Source: JAICJC01 sp963757605 (GTDB lineage Bacteria > Actinomycetota > Thermoleophilia > Gaiellales > JAICJC01). From it: 64,000 bases of DNA. The position numbers were made by a program, and so were the translations under genes. The notes under the pieces were generated by a model. It saw only the letters and a list, made by a program, of their open reading frames with translations. It ran no database searches and was not told the DNA's origin. Where the stretch lies: contig CAVWSF010000005.1 of assembly GCA_963757605.1 (NCBI GenBank), forward strand, positions 1,116,001 to 1,180,000, read 5' to 3'. This document shows, piece after piece, positions 1 through 8,961 of the stretch; the first letter of the stretch is position 1, and each line of letters starts with the position of its first letter.

Positions 1-46
1 GGCACCGCCCGACCGCGGCGCCGCATCGGCCGATAGGCCCGCCGTC

Positions 47-1165
47 GTGCGACTTGATCGCGTCACCAAGACGTTCGGCGAGACGATCGCCGTCCATGCC
101 ATCTCGCTGAGGGTCGCCGACGGCGAGTTCTTCAGCCTGTTGGGCCCGTCGGGGTGTGGCAAGACCACCACGCTGAACATGATCGGCGGGTTCGAGGATC
201 CGACCTCCGGGGCGATCTACCTTGGCGGCTCAGAGGTGACTGGACAGGCCGCGCACAAGCGCGACGTGAATACGGTCTTCCAGTCATACGCGCTCTTCCC
301 GCATCTCAACGTCGGCGAGAACGTGGCGTTTGGGCTGCGCCGCCGCAAGGTGACGAAGGACGAGGTCAAGCGCCGGGTCGGCTCGATGCTGGAACTGGTC
401 GATCTGCAGGGGTTCGAGAAGCGCAAGCCCGGCCAGCTCTCCGGAGGTCAGCAGCAGCGTGTGGCGCTCGCCAGGGCACTCGTGAATCGTCCCAAGCTGC
501 TCCTGCTCGACGAGCCGTTGGGTGCGCTCGACCTCAAGCTGCGTAAGCAGATGCAGCTGGAACTGAAACGAATCCAGACCGAGGTTGGCATCACCTTCCT
601 GTACGTCACCCACGATCAGGAGGAGGCGATGGTCATGTCCGATCGCCTCGCCGTGATGTCGAACGGGCACGTTGAGCAGGTCGGTCCGCCACACCAGGTC
701 TACGACAACCCGTCGACCGAATTCGTGGCGAGCTTCCTCGGCGCCTCCAACCTGATGCCCAGCCAGGTGGTCGGTTCCGGGGCGGACGGCGTGGCGGTAC
801 GGCTGAGCCACGGCGAGACGATTGCGCTGCCAAAGAAGCGGGTGGGAGACCTGAGCGGCCAGGTGATGGCCGGCGTGCGCCCCGAGAAGATCCTGATCGG
901 CCCGCCGGACGCTCCCGCCCCCGATGGCTGGGCGTCGATCGAAGGGACGGTCACGGTGATCGCCTACATCGGCGTTTCGCACCAGTATTCGGTGCTTGCG
1001 CCCGGTGGGGCAACCTTCACCGTCTACAGCCAGAATGTCGGCGCCGAAGCCGGCCCCACACCCGGTGACCGGGTGCGCCTGCGCTGGCATCCTCGGCACA
1101 CCTTCGTCGTCTCGCCGAATGACGCCTTTGCCGACCCCGAGCCGGAAGGCAAAGGAGCGGTATGA
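47..1165 (+). CDS. potA: Spermidine/putrescine-type ABC transporter ATP-binding protein
   Basis: Cytoplasmic ATPase that would power polyamine (or similar small cation/organic solute) import. Visible motifs: Walker A GPSGCGKT (residues 33-40), Q-loop near Q79, signature LSGGQQQR (131-138), Walker B LLLLDEP (151-157), the H-loop in YVTHDQEE, then a C-terminal TOBE-type regulatory domain from about residue 240; 372 aa is normal for PotA. The first start I can see is GTG at 47, but the frame stays open to the left edge, so the true start may lie outside the window. It is followed by two permeases on the same strand. The family assignment is firm; polyamine specificity is inferred from the gene set only. 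Confidence 0.9.
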   Translation: MRLDRVTKTFGETIAVHAISLRVADGEFFSLLGPSGCGKTTTLNMIGGFEDPTSGAIYLGGSEVTGQAAHKRDVNTVFQSYALFPHLNVGENVAFGLRRRKVTKDEVKRRVGSMLELVDLQGFEKRKPGQLSGGQQQRVALARALVNRPKLLLLDEPLGALDLKLRKQMQLELKRIQTEVGITFLYVTHDQEEAMVMSDRLAVMSNGHVEQVGPPHQVYDNPSTEFVASFLGASNLMPSQVVGSGADGVAVRLSHGETIALPKKRVGDLSGQVMAGVRPEKILIGPPDAPAPDGWASIEGTVTVIAYIGVSHQYSVLAPGGATFTVYSQNVGAEAGPTPGDRVRLRWHPRHTFVVSPNDAFADPEPEGKGAV

Positions 1166-1230
1166 CCGACGGGTCGTACGCTGACCACTCGAGGTGGACT
1201 ACCGCCGTAAGTCCGATCATTCAGGCGTAG

Positions 1231-2145
1231 ATGGCAGGATCGGACGTCATCGATTCAGCTCCTCCGGTCAGCCGTCTGACCAGGGGGCAGCGGCTCCGGC
1301 GAGCCAGCACGCCGTACCTGCTGAGCCTGCCCAACTGGGTGTACCTGGCCCTGTTCTTCGTGGTACCGCTCGTGTCGGTGCTGGCACTTGCGGTGGCGAC
1401 CGGCAACCCCGACATCGGATACACGTACACGGGGCACGTGCGTGAGTTTTGGACGGCGATCGATACCTACCATGCGCAGCTCGTGCGGTCGTTCTGGTAC
1501 GGCATCGCTTCGACGGTCATCACCCTGGCGATCGCCTACCCCGTGTCGTACTGGATCGCGTTCTACGGCGGACGGCATAAGTCGACCTACCTGTTCCTCG
1601 TACTGTTGCCGTTCCTCGTCTCGTTCATCATCCGCACGCTGGCCTGGCAGTTCATCCTCTCCGATCAGGGACTGGTGCTGGGGCACCTCAAGGACTGGGG
1701 CCTGCTCTCCCAGGACTTCCATGTGCTGTCCACGTCCTGGGCGGTGATCTGGGGGCTCACCTATAACAGTCTGCCGTTCTACGTGCTGCCCCTCTACGTC
1801 GCCATCGAACGCATCGACCGGCGTGTCGTACGGGCTGCCAACGATCTCTACGCGGACGCACCGCGTACGTTCTTGCGAGTGATCCTCCCGCTCTCGATGC
1901 CGGGCGTGTTTGCCGGGTTCCTGCTCGTGTTTGTGACCAACGTCGGCGATTACGTGAACCAGCAGGTGCTGGGAGGTACCGGCACTTACATGATCGGCAG
2001 CGTCATCCAGGACAGCTTCTTCACGAACCAGGACTACCCGATGGCCTCCGCCCTATCCGCGGTACTCATCCTGATCCTGGTGGTGGCGATCTTCCTCTAT
2101 GCGCGCACGTTCGGGGCCGACTCGATCCAGGAGTACAACGGATGA
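1231..2145 (+). CDS. potB: Polyamine-type ABC transporter permease (PotB-like)
   Basis: Inner-membrane permease of the importer begun at 47. The 304-residue protein has a cytoplasmic N-terminus, about six hydrophobic helices and the EAA-type loop that contacts the ATPase (ANDLYADAPRTFLRVILPL, roughly residues 205-223). ATG at 1231 follows a stop in the same frame closely, so the start is well bounded. Its stop overlaps the next permease start in an ATGA arrangement, implying translational coupling. It belongs to the binding-protein-dependent permease family used for spermidine/putrescine, although thiamine, iron or phosphonate systems share the fold. No substrate-binding protein is encoded here; it is probably upstream of the window. 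Confidence 0.88.
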   Translation: MAGSDVIDSAPPVSRLTRGQRLRRASTPYLLSLPNWVYLALFFVVPLVSVLALAVATGNPDIGYTYTGHVREFWTAIDTYHAQLVRSFWYGIASTVITLAIAYPVSYWIAFYGGRHKSTYLFLVLLPFLVSFIIRTLAWQFILSDQGLVLGHLKDWGLLSQDFHVLSTSWAVIWGLTYNSLPFYVLPLYVAIERIDRRVVRAANDLYADAPRTFLRVILPLSMPGVFAGFLLVFVTNVGDYVNQQVLGGTGTYMIGSVIQDSFFTNQDYPMASALSAVLILILVVAIFLYARTFGADSIQEYNG

Positions 2146-2993
2146 CCGACACGGTGTCCGAGCTGCCCGCCGTCGACACCTCCAAGCCGGTGACGGTGCA
2201 CCGCAAGCGACGAAAGGCGAGCTCCTACGTGCTCCCGGTGTTCTTCTGGCTGGTGATGATCTGGACGGTCACCCCAATCGTGTTCATGGTGATCTTCAGC
2301 TTCAACCAGGCGCCCGAGGGCCGCATCGCATTCAACTGGTTCAGCGCAACCGATACGTGGTATCGCAACGTGTTTGCGATCGGCGGCCTCACCTCGGCAC
2401 TCGAGCATTCGCTGGCGATCGCGTTTCTCACAGCGATGATTTCGATGTGCCTGGGCACGCCGATGGCGCTTGCGATGGCCCGCTACCGGTTCTACGGAAA
2501 GACCGCCACCGACGTTGTGATCTTCGCCGACATCGCGGCGCCGTCGGTGGTGGTCGGCGCCTCGCTGCTCGCGTTCTTCCTCACACTCAACGTCCCCCGC
2601 GGGCTCACCACGGTCCTGATCGCCCACGTGGCGTTCAGCGTGGTGTTCGTCGTGGTCGTCGTGCGGGCTCGACTCTCCGGTCTCGACCGGTCGCTCGACC
2701 GCGCAGCGGCTGACCTCGGTGCGACGCCCTGGGTGGCTTTCTGGAAGGTGATCTTCCCGTTGATCTTCCCAGGCATCATCGCCGGTGGCATGCTGGCGTT
2801 TGCCACGTCGATCGACGACCTGATCATAACCTCGTTCGTCGCCGGCCAGGCGGTCACATTCCCGATCTGGGTCTATGGCGCAGTCAAGACCGGCATCCCG
2901 CCGCAGGTGTTCGTGATGGGCACGCTGATCTTCTTCGCCGGAATCCTGATCGCGCTCGTCAACACGCTCGCCAACAGCCGCCGCCAGGCCTGA
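2142..2993 (+). CDS. potC: Polyamine-type ABC transporter permease (PotC-like)
   Basis: Second permease subunit, 283 residues, pairing with the 1231-2145 product. It has an N-terminal basic segment, a first helix near residues 30-50, the usual loop with a hydrophobic core, and an EAA-like ATPase contact (AAADLGATPWVAFWKVIFP, around residues 188-206). The ATG overlaps the preceding stop by four bases. Order ATPase-permease-permease is typical of pot operons. The operon ends here: about 350 bp later an insertion sequence begins, and the downstream DNA does not supply the PotD-type binding protein. The family is certain; the substrate is inferred. Confidence 0.88.
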   Translation: MTDTVSELPAVDTSKPVTVHRKRRKASSYVLPVFFWLVMIWTVTPIVFMVIFSFNQAPEGRIAFNWFSATDTWYRNVFAIGGLTSALEHSLAIAFLTAMISMCLGTPMALAMARYRFYGKTATDVVIFADIAAPSVVVGASLLAFFLTLNVPRGLTTVLIAHVAFSVVFVVVVVRARLSGLDRSLDRAAADLGATPWVAFWKVIFPLIFPGIIAGGMLAFATSIDDLIITSFVAGQAVTFPIWVYGAVKTGIPPQVFVMGTLIFFAGILIALVNTLANSRRQA

Positions 2994-3339
2994 GTGCGCG
3001 GCGAATGCCCGCAGGTGCTGCCACCGCTGGGGATCGCACTTTGAGAGCGCCTCGGGCTGGCCTTGAGCCAGCTGTCTCAGTTCCAGCGGGCCTCGGTTGC
3101 CTGGCCCTCGTTTGTCGGTCATGCCCTGGTCGAGGAGTGCGTGTGACGGTGCGTCGAGGTCGAGAGCGGCGACCGGCACCTCTTGATCGTCGGCGGCGAG
3201 GAATAGCAGCCGCATCTCCTGCGGGTTGAGGTCGACGCCGGCGTCCTCGGCGAGACGTTCGTAGATGAGATGCCGGCCCGCAGCTGGCGAGGATGGTCTG
3301 GATCGTGGAGGCCGGATCGCAGTACCTAGTCTCAGCCGC
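2994..3339. other. Gap between potC and the insertion sequence; possible coding remnant
   Basis: No intact gene. Read on the minus strand, about 3290 down to 2995 gives a protein-like stretch (for example ERLAEDAGVDLNPQEMRLLF) that lacks a clear start and runs on antisense into potC. It may be the decayed tail of a gene interrupted by the neighbouring IS, but GC-rich DNA gives long open frames by chance, so I do not call a gene. Confidence 0.3.
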
Positions 3340-3360
3340 TGTCCCCAGTTGGGTGTTGAC
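3340..3360 (+). repeat. Left terminal inverted repeat of the IS3-like element
   Basis: A 21-bp end that pairs imperfectly with 4611-4630. It lies about 100 bp upstream of the orfA start, the spacing expected for IS3-type elements. Confidence 0.65.
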
Positions 3361-3459
3361 AGGTGGCTGGGTTGGGGCGCCGGGCAGGTCCGGAGGCGCG
3401 TAGCGCCGAGGGGTGTGTCCGGCGGCTGGCTCAGGATGGGTCGCTCGACCGAGGAGGGG

Positions 3460-3760
3460 ATGGGGTTGAGCGAGCAGAGGAAGTACCGCAGCTGGACGGC
3501 AGAAGCTGGAGATTGTGCTGGCGGGGCTGCGCGGTGATCGCAGCGTCAGGGACGTGTGCCGTGAGCACGCCATCTCCGAGACGCTCTACTACGGCTGGCG
3601 CGACCAGCTACTTGAGGCGGGCCGGGAGCGGTTGGCGGGCAAGGAGGAGCGCCAGGGCGAGCGGGAGCTACGCCGGCGGGTGGCCGAGCTGGAGCGGGCG
3701 CTGGGCCGCAAGACGTACGAGTTGAAGATCGCGGGAAAAGCCTTGGCGGGCTGGGAGTGA
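3460..3760 (+). pseudogene. IS3-family transposase OrfA, frameshifted
   Basis: OrfA is the DNA-binding part of the transposase. From ATG 3460 the frame reads MGLSEQRKYRSWTAE and then fails. The normal continuation, LRGDRSVRDVCREHAISETL, resumes in another frame from about 3506 and runs to 3760, with helix-turn-helix residues followed by a leucine-zipper-like stretch (RRRVAELERALGRKTYELK). Compared with what the family usually has at this point (WTAEQKLE), five bases appear lost around 3502, consistent with slippage between short GCAGA-like repeats; that ancestral sequence is my inference. The stop overlaps the orfB GTG at 3757, as in intact IS3 elements that use a -1 frameshift. Confidence 0.75.
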
Positions 3761-4607
3761 GCGTGCGCGTCGCCCGGTCCCGCCGTCTGGTCGCCGAGGG
3801 CTACCCGTTGGCGACGGTGGCGCGCGTGATGCAGATCAGCCGCCAGGCGCTGTACCGCGTGCCACGGCCGTGCACGCCGCCGCAGCGGAGAGCACCCATC
3901 GGCGTGATCGAGCAGACGATCGTGGCGGAGGCACAGGCGAATCAGACCGACGGCTACCGGATGATCTGCGCGTTCGTCCGACGCCGGCTGGGCATCGCCG
4001 TGAACCGCAAGCGGGTGTTGCGGGTGATGCGCGAGCACAAGCTCGTCCAGCGGCGCCGGCCGCTGGAGCGGCGCAAGCGACCCGGCTTCTTCCGCGTCGA
4101 ACGTCCGCGGCAGCTGTGGCAGCTGGACATGACGTCGATCTGGGCTGCCGAGCACGGCTGGACGTACCCGATGGCGATCATCGACTGCTGCACCCGCGAA
4201 ATCGTCGCCTTCGAGCTCGAGCTGCGCTCCCGCGCCGACGAAGCGATCGCCCTTACGAACGCGCCGCGGCCGTACACGGGATCGAACCCGGCGAGCTGAC
4301 GCTCGGCTCGGACAACGGCTCGGCGTTCACCGCCCGCCGCTTCCGCGCCCGGCTCGCAGGGCTCGGCATCCGCCACCGCAGAGGCGGCTATCGCGACCCC
4401 GAGAGCCAGGCCTTCATCGAAAGGTGGTTCGGGAAACTCAAGGAACGGGAGGTGTGGCTGAACGAATACGAGACCCTCGACCAGGCCCGCCAAGCAATCG
4501 GCGGCTACGTCGACCGCTACCACCACCGGCCCCACTCGGGGCTCGACTACCGCACGCCGCACGAGGTGCGGCAGACCTGGGATGATCACCAAAACATCGC
4601 GGCCTAG
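3757..4607 (+). pseudogene. IS3-family transposase OrfB (DDE integrase core), frameshifted
   Basis: OrfB carries the catalytic rve domain. The first frame gives an HTH_21-like segment and the first catalytic aspartate in LWQLDMTSIW; at about 4257 it breaks (ALTNAPRP). The expected continuation, GIEPGELTLGSDNGSAFTAR with the second aspartate and then DPESQAFIERWFGKL with the catalytic glutamate, is in the other frame and ends at 4607. Adding one G in the CTTACGAACGC run restores a single frame. All three acidic residues are therefore present, but the gene as given cannot make full-length transposase. Confidence 0.8.
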
Positions 4608-4610
4608 CCC

Positions 4611-4630
4611 GTCAACTCCGACGGGGAGCA
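4611..4630 (-). repeat. Right terminal inverted repeat of the IS3-like element
   Basis: Immediately after the orfB stop, this end matches the reverse complement of 3340-3360 with a few mismatches and gaps. It marks the probable right boundary of the element. Confidence 0.6.
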
Positions 4631-4695
4631 GGTCACTACGGCTCCACGCCAGTGTGTGTACGTTTTGGGCGACCTCCGACGAGAGATGCAAGGAG

Positions 4696-4779
4696 ATGGA
4701 CGACTACGAGGAGCAGCACGACGAGGTCTTCCGCCGACCGCACGAGTCGCGGGGGCGTGAGTTGGACGCGCGGCGATGA
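4696..4779 (+). CDS. Possible 27-residue upstream ORF coupled to the glycosyltransferase
   Basis: A short ORF starting MDDYEEQHDEVFRR ends in an ATGA overlap with the glycosyltransferase start at 4776. AAGGAG lies directly before its ATG, too close for an ideal ribosome site, and a TACGTT box sits upstream at 4659. It could be a real leader peptide, the tail of a gene cut by the IS, or chance. Confidence 0.25.
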   Translation: MDDYEEQHDEVFRRPHESRGRELDARR

Positions 4780-6212
4780 CGACTGCGGGCGGTCGCTGGC
4801 CGCGCCAGCGAGCAGCCGGCTCGGCGCGGCCGTGGGTCAGCCGCCGTGTCGTCTCGGGACTGTTCTTCTTTCCGCGCGGCGGGTCGGCGCAGGTGGCGCG
4901 CTCACTCTGCCGTGCCTTGGCGCGGACGGACTGGGAGGTGACGCTGGTGTCCGGCTCGCTCGGACACGCCGGAGATCAGACCCATGCGGCCACGTTCTTT
5001 CGCGGCATCGACGTGGTCACCGTCGACTATTCGCCTGGTCGACAACGCGACGAGGGCGAGGTGCCGTTCCAACCGTCCTATGAGGACCGGCCGGGCGCAC
5101 CCGATCGTGTCTTCGCCATGGTCGACGACGACGTCTACGAACGGCTGGTCGGCGCCTGGGCGGATGCGCTCGACCGCGCCGGGGCCGGGCGCGCGGCGCT
5201 GCTTCACCTCCACCATCTCACCCCTGTGAACGAGGCTGCGTCGCGCGCCTTCCCCGCCGTGCCGGTGGTGGGGCAGGTGCACGGTACCGAGCTGGCGCTG
5301 CTGCGCGCCATCGAGGCGGGCGCGCCGGCCGCTTGGCGGTTCGCGGAGCGCTGGCGGCAGCGCATGCGCGGGTGGGCACACGCCTGCGAGCGGCTGATCG
5401 TCCCGCCCGGAGCGAGCGCCGAGGTCGCGCGTCTCCTCGCCCTTCCGATCGGAGCGTTGGTCGAGCTCCCGAGCGGTGTCGAGCTCGACCTGTTTCGGCG
5501 CCGGCCGCTCAACCGGAGCCAGCGGCTCGCCCACTGGCGCCGCTGGCTGGTCGAGCAGCCGCTCGGCTGGGACGAGAGCGGCAAGCCCGGAAGCGTCGCC
5601 TACAAGGACAAAGACCTGTGGCCGTTCCGCGAGGCGGAGGCGATCCTGCTCTACGTCGGTCGCTACACGGCCGTCAAACGGCTGCCGCTCCTGGTCAGGG
5701 CGCACCGGCAGGCGGTCGCGCGGCTCGGCCGGCCGCTGCCACTGGTACTCGTCGGTGGCAGCCCCGGCGAGTGGGAGGGGGAACACCCAGGCACGGTCGC
5801 CCGTGCCATCGGAGACGACCAGGTCTTCCTTGCCGGATGGCGACCCCACCAGGAGTTGCCGGAGGCGCTGAATGCAGGCGACTTGCTGGTGCTTCCGTCC
5901 GTCGCTGAGGCGTTCGGGCTGGTGCTCGTCGAGGCGATGGCCTGCGGCCTGCCGGTGATCGCCGCCAACACCCATGGGCCCGCCGAGATCGTCACCGCGG
6001 AAAGCGGCTGGCTTGTCCCGGCCGATGACCAGAACGCGCTCGCAGAGGCGCTGCTGGCTGCAGCATCCGATCCACGGGAGCGAACGAGACGCGGCAGCCA
6101 GGCCTACCAGCACAGCCACAGCTACGGGTGGTCGCTGATCACCGCCCGCACTATCGACATCTACGACGAGCTGATTCGCCGCCGGCAAGGGCAGCGGACT
6201 GCACACACCTGA
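4776..6212 (+). CDS. Glycosyltransferase, GT4 (group 1) family
   Basis: Probably transfers a sugar from a nucleotide donor to an acceptor such as a glycan or lipid; the acceptor is not predictable. The 478-residue protein has the two Rossmann-like halves of GT-B enzymes: an N-terminal glycine-rich acceptor half (FFFPRGGSAQVARSLCRAL, about residues 30-48), and a C-terminal donor half with LYVGRYTAVKRLPLLV (about 293-308) and the GT4 nucleotide-sugar signature EAFGLVLVEAMACGLPVI (about 379-396). No signal peptide. It stands alone just downstream of the IS, and a 27-residue ORF overlaps its start. ATG 4776 is taken; an in-frame GTG (VSRRVV) about 20 codons later is an alternative. Confidence 0.85.
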   Translation: MTTAGGRWPRQRAAGSARPWVSRRVVSGLFFFPRGGSAQVARSLCRALARTDWEVTLVSGSLGHAGDQTHAATFFRGIDVVTVDYSPGRQRDEGEVPFQPSYEDRPGAPDRVFAMVDDDVYERLVGAWADALDRAGAGRAALLHLHHLTPVNEAASRAFPAVPVVGQVHGTELALLRAIEAGAPAAWRFAERWRQRMRGWAHACERLIVPPGASAEVARLLALPIGALVELPSGVELDLFRRRPLNRSQRLAHWRRWLVEQPLGWDESGKPGSVAYKDKDLWPFREAEAILLYVGRYTAVKRLPLLVRAHRQAVARLGRPLPLVLVGGSPGEWEGEHPGTVARAIGDDQVFLAGWRPHQELPEALNAGDLLVLPSVAEAFGLVLVEAMACGLPVIAANTHGPAEIVTAESGWLVPADDQNALAEALLAAASDPRERTRRGSQAYQHSHSYGWSLITARTIDIYDELIRRRQGQRTAHT

Positions 6213-6355
6213 ACCGAGGGTCTGCAGGCGCACACAACAGGCGTGCCGATGACGACGCTCGAGCGCTCACGGCGTCACCACATTGTCACCGGACCGTTAC
6301 CGGATCGCGATGAAGTCCGGCGGAGCGGGGTGCTAGCGTCAGGACACGGGTGCCG

Positions 6356-7135
6356 ATGAAGACGCTCGCCAGTCGATACGAGCTACTCCGACACCGTCTC
6401 GGAGACGGGGAGCAGACAACCGTCTACGTCGTGCGGCACCCGCGTTCGCAGACCAGTCTGAGCGTCCAGCACTTCGCGGTTCCTCAGCAGCTCGACCGCT
6501 GGTGCCGAGATCTTGGCGTCCGAGAAGCGATCGTCGGTGGGTTCTTCGTCCGCCCTCACGGGCCGCCGCTGGGCGAGCTCTGGATCGACGGGCGCCAGAT
6601 CGGCACGGAGCCCGTTCTCCACCCCTACGGTCCAGCACGCGCTGCGATCTACGCCTCGGGCTCGGAGATCCGCATCAGCCCCCGCTCGGAGTTGCCGCCG
6701 CGTCCATCCGGCCACCTGCTTCAGGCCGGGCCACTTCTGGTGCGGGACGGAACTCCGCTGCGCGCCCATCACGAGCACGAGGGATTCGTCGCCGGAGCCC
6801 ACCAGTTCGACTCGGACATCACGTGTGGCAGACATCCACGAGCCGCACTCGGCACCTCCGACCACGAACTGATCGCGCTCGTCTGCGACGGCCGGCGGAC
6901 CGGCATCGACGCGGGACTCAGCCTCCCCGAACTCGCCGACCTCATGGTCGACCTCGGCGCCCGCCAAGCCATCAATCTCGACGGCGGCGGCTCCACCGCA
7001 CTGATCCACCATGGCCACCTCCTCAACCGGCCCTACGACGCTCAAGACCACCCCGCCATCAACTCCCGCGCGGTCGCGACCGCCGTGATTCTCCACACCG
7101 CGCCAGCACAACCAGCACTCATCGGAGCCGCGTAG
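6356..7135 (+). CDS. Phosphodiester glycosidase (NAGPA-domain) family protein
   Basis: Resembles the family of the human uncovering enzyme N-acetylglucosamine-1-phosphodiester glycosidase; bacterial members probably cleave sugar phosphodiesters in envelope polymers. The C-terminal block carries the family signature: a core around ELIALVCDGRR, then ARQAINLDGGGSTALI (about residues 208-223) and a terminal SRAVATAVILH. No export signal is evident, which is unusual if the substrate is in the wall. GTG 6350 (two codons earlier) is an equally possible start; a TAGCGT box at 6334 precedes both. Substrate unknown. Confidence 0.75.
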   Translation: MKTLASRYELLRHRLGDGEQTTVYVVRHPRSQTSLSVQHFAVPQQLDRWCRDLGVREAIVGGFFVRPHGPPLGELWIDGRQIGTEPVLHPYGPARAAIYASGSEIRISPRSELPPRPSGHLLQAGPLLVRDGTPLRAHHEHEGFVAGAHQFDSDITCGRHPRAALGTSDHELIALVCDGRRTGIDAGLSLPELADLMVDLGARQAINLDGGGSTALIHHGHLLNRPYDAQDHPAINSRAVATAVILHTAPAQPALIGAA

Positions 7136-7222
7136 GAACCGTGCACAATCTCTTGTGCGCTCCGTCCGACACCGCGGATCGAACGGCGTCAGGTGTGCGG
7201 CGAACGGGCTTAGACTGGTCGA

Positions 7223-8914
7223 GTGCCTGCCGAGGCCGACGCACTGCTGGCGGAGGGCCGGGCCGCTCTCGCTCGCGGCGACTGGGCGACGGCGCGGGCA
7301 TCGTTCGATGCCGTTCTGGCGGAGGGGGAAGCTCCGGAGGCGCTGCTCGGGCTGAGTGATGTGCTCTGGTGGCTCGGCGAGACGGAGGGTGCGGTTCGAT
7401 GTGGTGAGCGCGCCTATGCCGCGTTTCGGCGTCGACGGGATCTCGTCGCTGCCACGATCGCCGCGGTGACGCTCTACTTCCACTACCGCGTGAGCCTGGG
7501 CAACGCGGCGGCTGCGCAGGGCTGGCTGGGCCGTGCGGCTCGCTTGGTCGAGGAGTTCGAGCTGGCGCCACTTCGCGGCTGGGTGCTGCTGATGCGGGCG
7601 CACAACACGCGCGATCCGGGTGCGGCCGAGCGCTGGGCGCGGGAAGCCCGGGCGTTTGCCCGCACGTACGAGGACGCCGATCTCGATCTCTGCGCGCTCA
7701 GTCAGCTCGGCGTCTCGCTGGTCGAGATGGGCCGCGTGGAGGAGGGCGAAGCGCTGCTCGACGAGGCGATGGCCGCCTCGCTCGGGGGTGAGTGCGAGAA
7801 CCTGCGGACGGTCGTGTACACGAGCTGCAACCTGATCAGTGCCTGCAGCCAGGTGGCGGGGATCGAACGGGCCGCGCAGTGGATACACGCAGGGGACGAG
7901 TTCGCGCGTCGCTACGGCAGCCCGCACCTGTATACGACCTGTCGCACCTACTACGGGACGATCCTTTTCGAGACGGGCGAGTGGCCCGAGGCGGAACGTC
8001 AGCTGGCGGCGGCGCTCGCCAGTGCGAGGACGGCGGAGCGCGCGCTGTACGCCGAGGCGCTCGCCCGGCTGGCGGAGCTCAGGCTGGCACAGGGGCGCTT
8101 GGACGAGGCCGAGCGGCTCCTGGACGGCTTCGAGGACGAGTCGAGCTGCGCCTCGACGCTGGCCGCGATTTGGCTCGCGCGGGCTGATCCCGTGAGCGCA
8201 GAGACGGTCCTCAACCGTCGTCTGCACGAGCTGGAGCAGCGCGACCGACCGGGCCCGTATCCCGCCGGCGCCTCGTCCTTTCTGGAATCGGCAGGCCTGC
8301 TCGAGTTGCTGGCCACAGCCCAGCTCGAGCAGGGGGCGCTCGGGGAGGCGCGGACGACGATCGAGCGGCTCGTCGAGCTCGGCGAGCAGGCAGGTTGCGA
8401 GGTGATCGTCGCCAGGGCGGCTCGCGCGGTCGGTCGAGCACTGGTGGTCGAGGGAGAGGCGGAGGCGGCTGTCGCTCACCTGGAGCGGGCGCTGGTCGTC
8501 TTCGCCCGCATCGGAGTTCGGCTGGAGGCGGCACGGACGCACTTGCTGCTGGCGGCCGTGCTCCGCAACCGGAACGCCGCCGTGCGCGAGGCTCGTGCGG
8601 CGCTGGAGGCGTTCGAATCACTCGGGGCGGGGAGCGACGCCGATCGCGCGGCTGGCGTTCTCCGCTCGCTCGGCGAGAAGGCGGCGCGCCGCGGGCAGCG
8701 AGACGTCGGCGTTCTCACCAAGCGTGAACGGGAGGTGCTCGAGCTGCTGGCCGAAGGGCTCACGAACAAGGAGCTTGCCGAGCGGCTCTTCCTCACCCGC
8801 AAGACCGTCGAGCATCACGTGCGCAGCGTCCTGCGCAAGCTCGGCTTGCGCAGCCGTGCCGAGGCCGCGGTCTACGCCGTCCGCCACCTCGAACGCGATT
8901 CCTCCTCCATTTAG
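7223..8914 (+). CDS. TPR-containing LuxR-family transcriptional regulator
   Basis: Cytoplasmic DNA-binding regulator of 563 residues. Residues 1 to about 480 are alpha-helical tetratricopeptide-like repeats, presumably the signal- or partner-sensing part. The C-terminal segment is a GerE/LuxR helix-turn-helix (LTKREREVLELLAEGLTNKE, then AERLFLTRKTVEHHVRSVLRK, about residues 496-540). Unlike LAL regulators it lacks an N-terminal AAA domain. GTG 7223 begins seven bases after a TAGACT -10 box at 7211, suggesting a leaderless transcript and supporting this start. The next gene encodes a DsrE-like protein on the same strand. Ligand and targets unknown. Confidence 0.85.
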   Translation: MPAEADALLAEGRAALARGDWATARASFDAVLAEGEAPEALLGLSDVLWWLGETEGAVRCGERAYAAFRRRRDLVAATIAAVTLYFHYRVSLGNAAAAQGWLGRAARLVEEFELAPLRGWVLLMRAHNTRDPGAAERWAREARAFARTYEDADLDLCALSQLGVSLVEMGRVEEGEALLDEAMAASLGGECENLRTVVYTSCNLISACSQVAGIERAAQWIHAGDEFARRYGSPHLYTTCRTYYGTILFETGEWPEAERQLAAALASARTAERALYAEALARLAELRLAQGRLDEAERLLDGFEDESSCASTLAAIWLARADPVSAETVLNRRLHELEQRDRPGPYPAGASSFLESAGLLELLATAQLEQGALGEARTTIERLVELGEQAGCEVIVARAARAVGRALVVEGEAEAAVAHLERALVVFARIGVRLEAARTHLLLAAVLRNRNAAVREARAALEAFESLGAGSDADRAAGVLRSLGEKAARRGQRDVGVLTKREREVLELLAEGLTNKELAERLFLTRKTVEHHVRSVLRKLGLRSRAEAAVYAVRHLERDSSSI

Positions 8915-8961
8915 GGGTTCTGACCGGTGCGGCGGCCGCTTCGGGCCGCCAGGCTGCCCCA

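Larger units (their letters stand above)
3340..4630 (+). mobile_element. IS3-family insertion sequence, about 1.29 kb, decayed
   Basis: The element carries overlapping orfA/orfB transposase genes in the IS3 arrangement. Imperfect inverted ends are visible: the left end at 3340-3360 starts TGTCCCCAGTTGGG and finishes GTTGAC; the right end at 4611-4630 starts GTCAACTCCGACGGGG. Reverse-complemented, they match over most of their length with small gaps. No flanking target duplication is obvious. Both transposase frames are disrupted, so the copy is probably immobile unless the indels are sequencing errors. The length fits the family (1.2-1.5 kb). Confidence 0.8.

Noticed and set aside
4611..4640. 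Target-site duplication flanking the IS element
   Set aside because: Flanks at 3330-3339 and 4631-4640 share no convincing 3-4 bp direct repeat.
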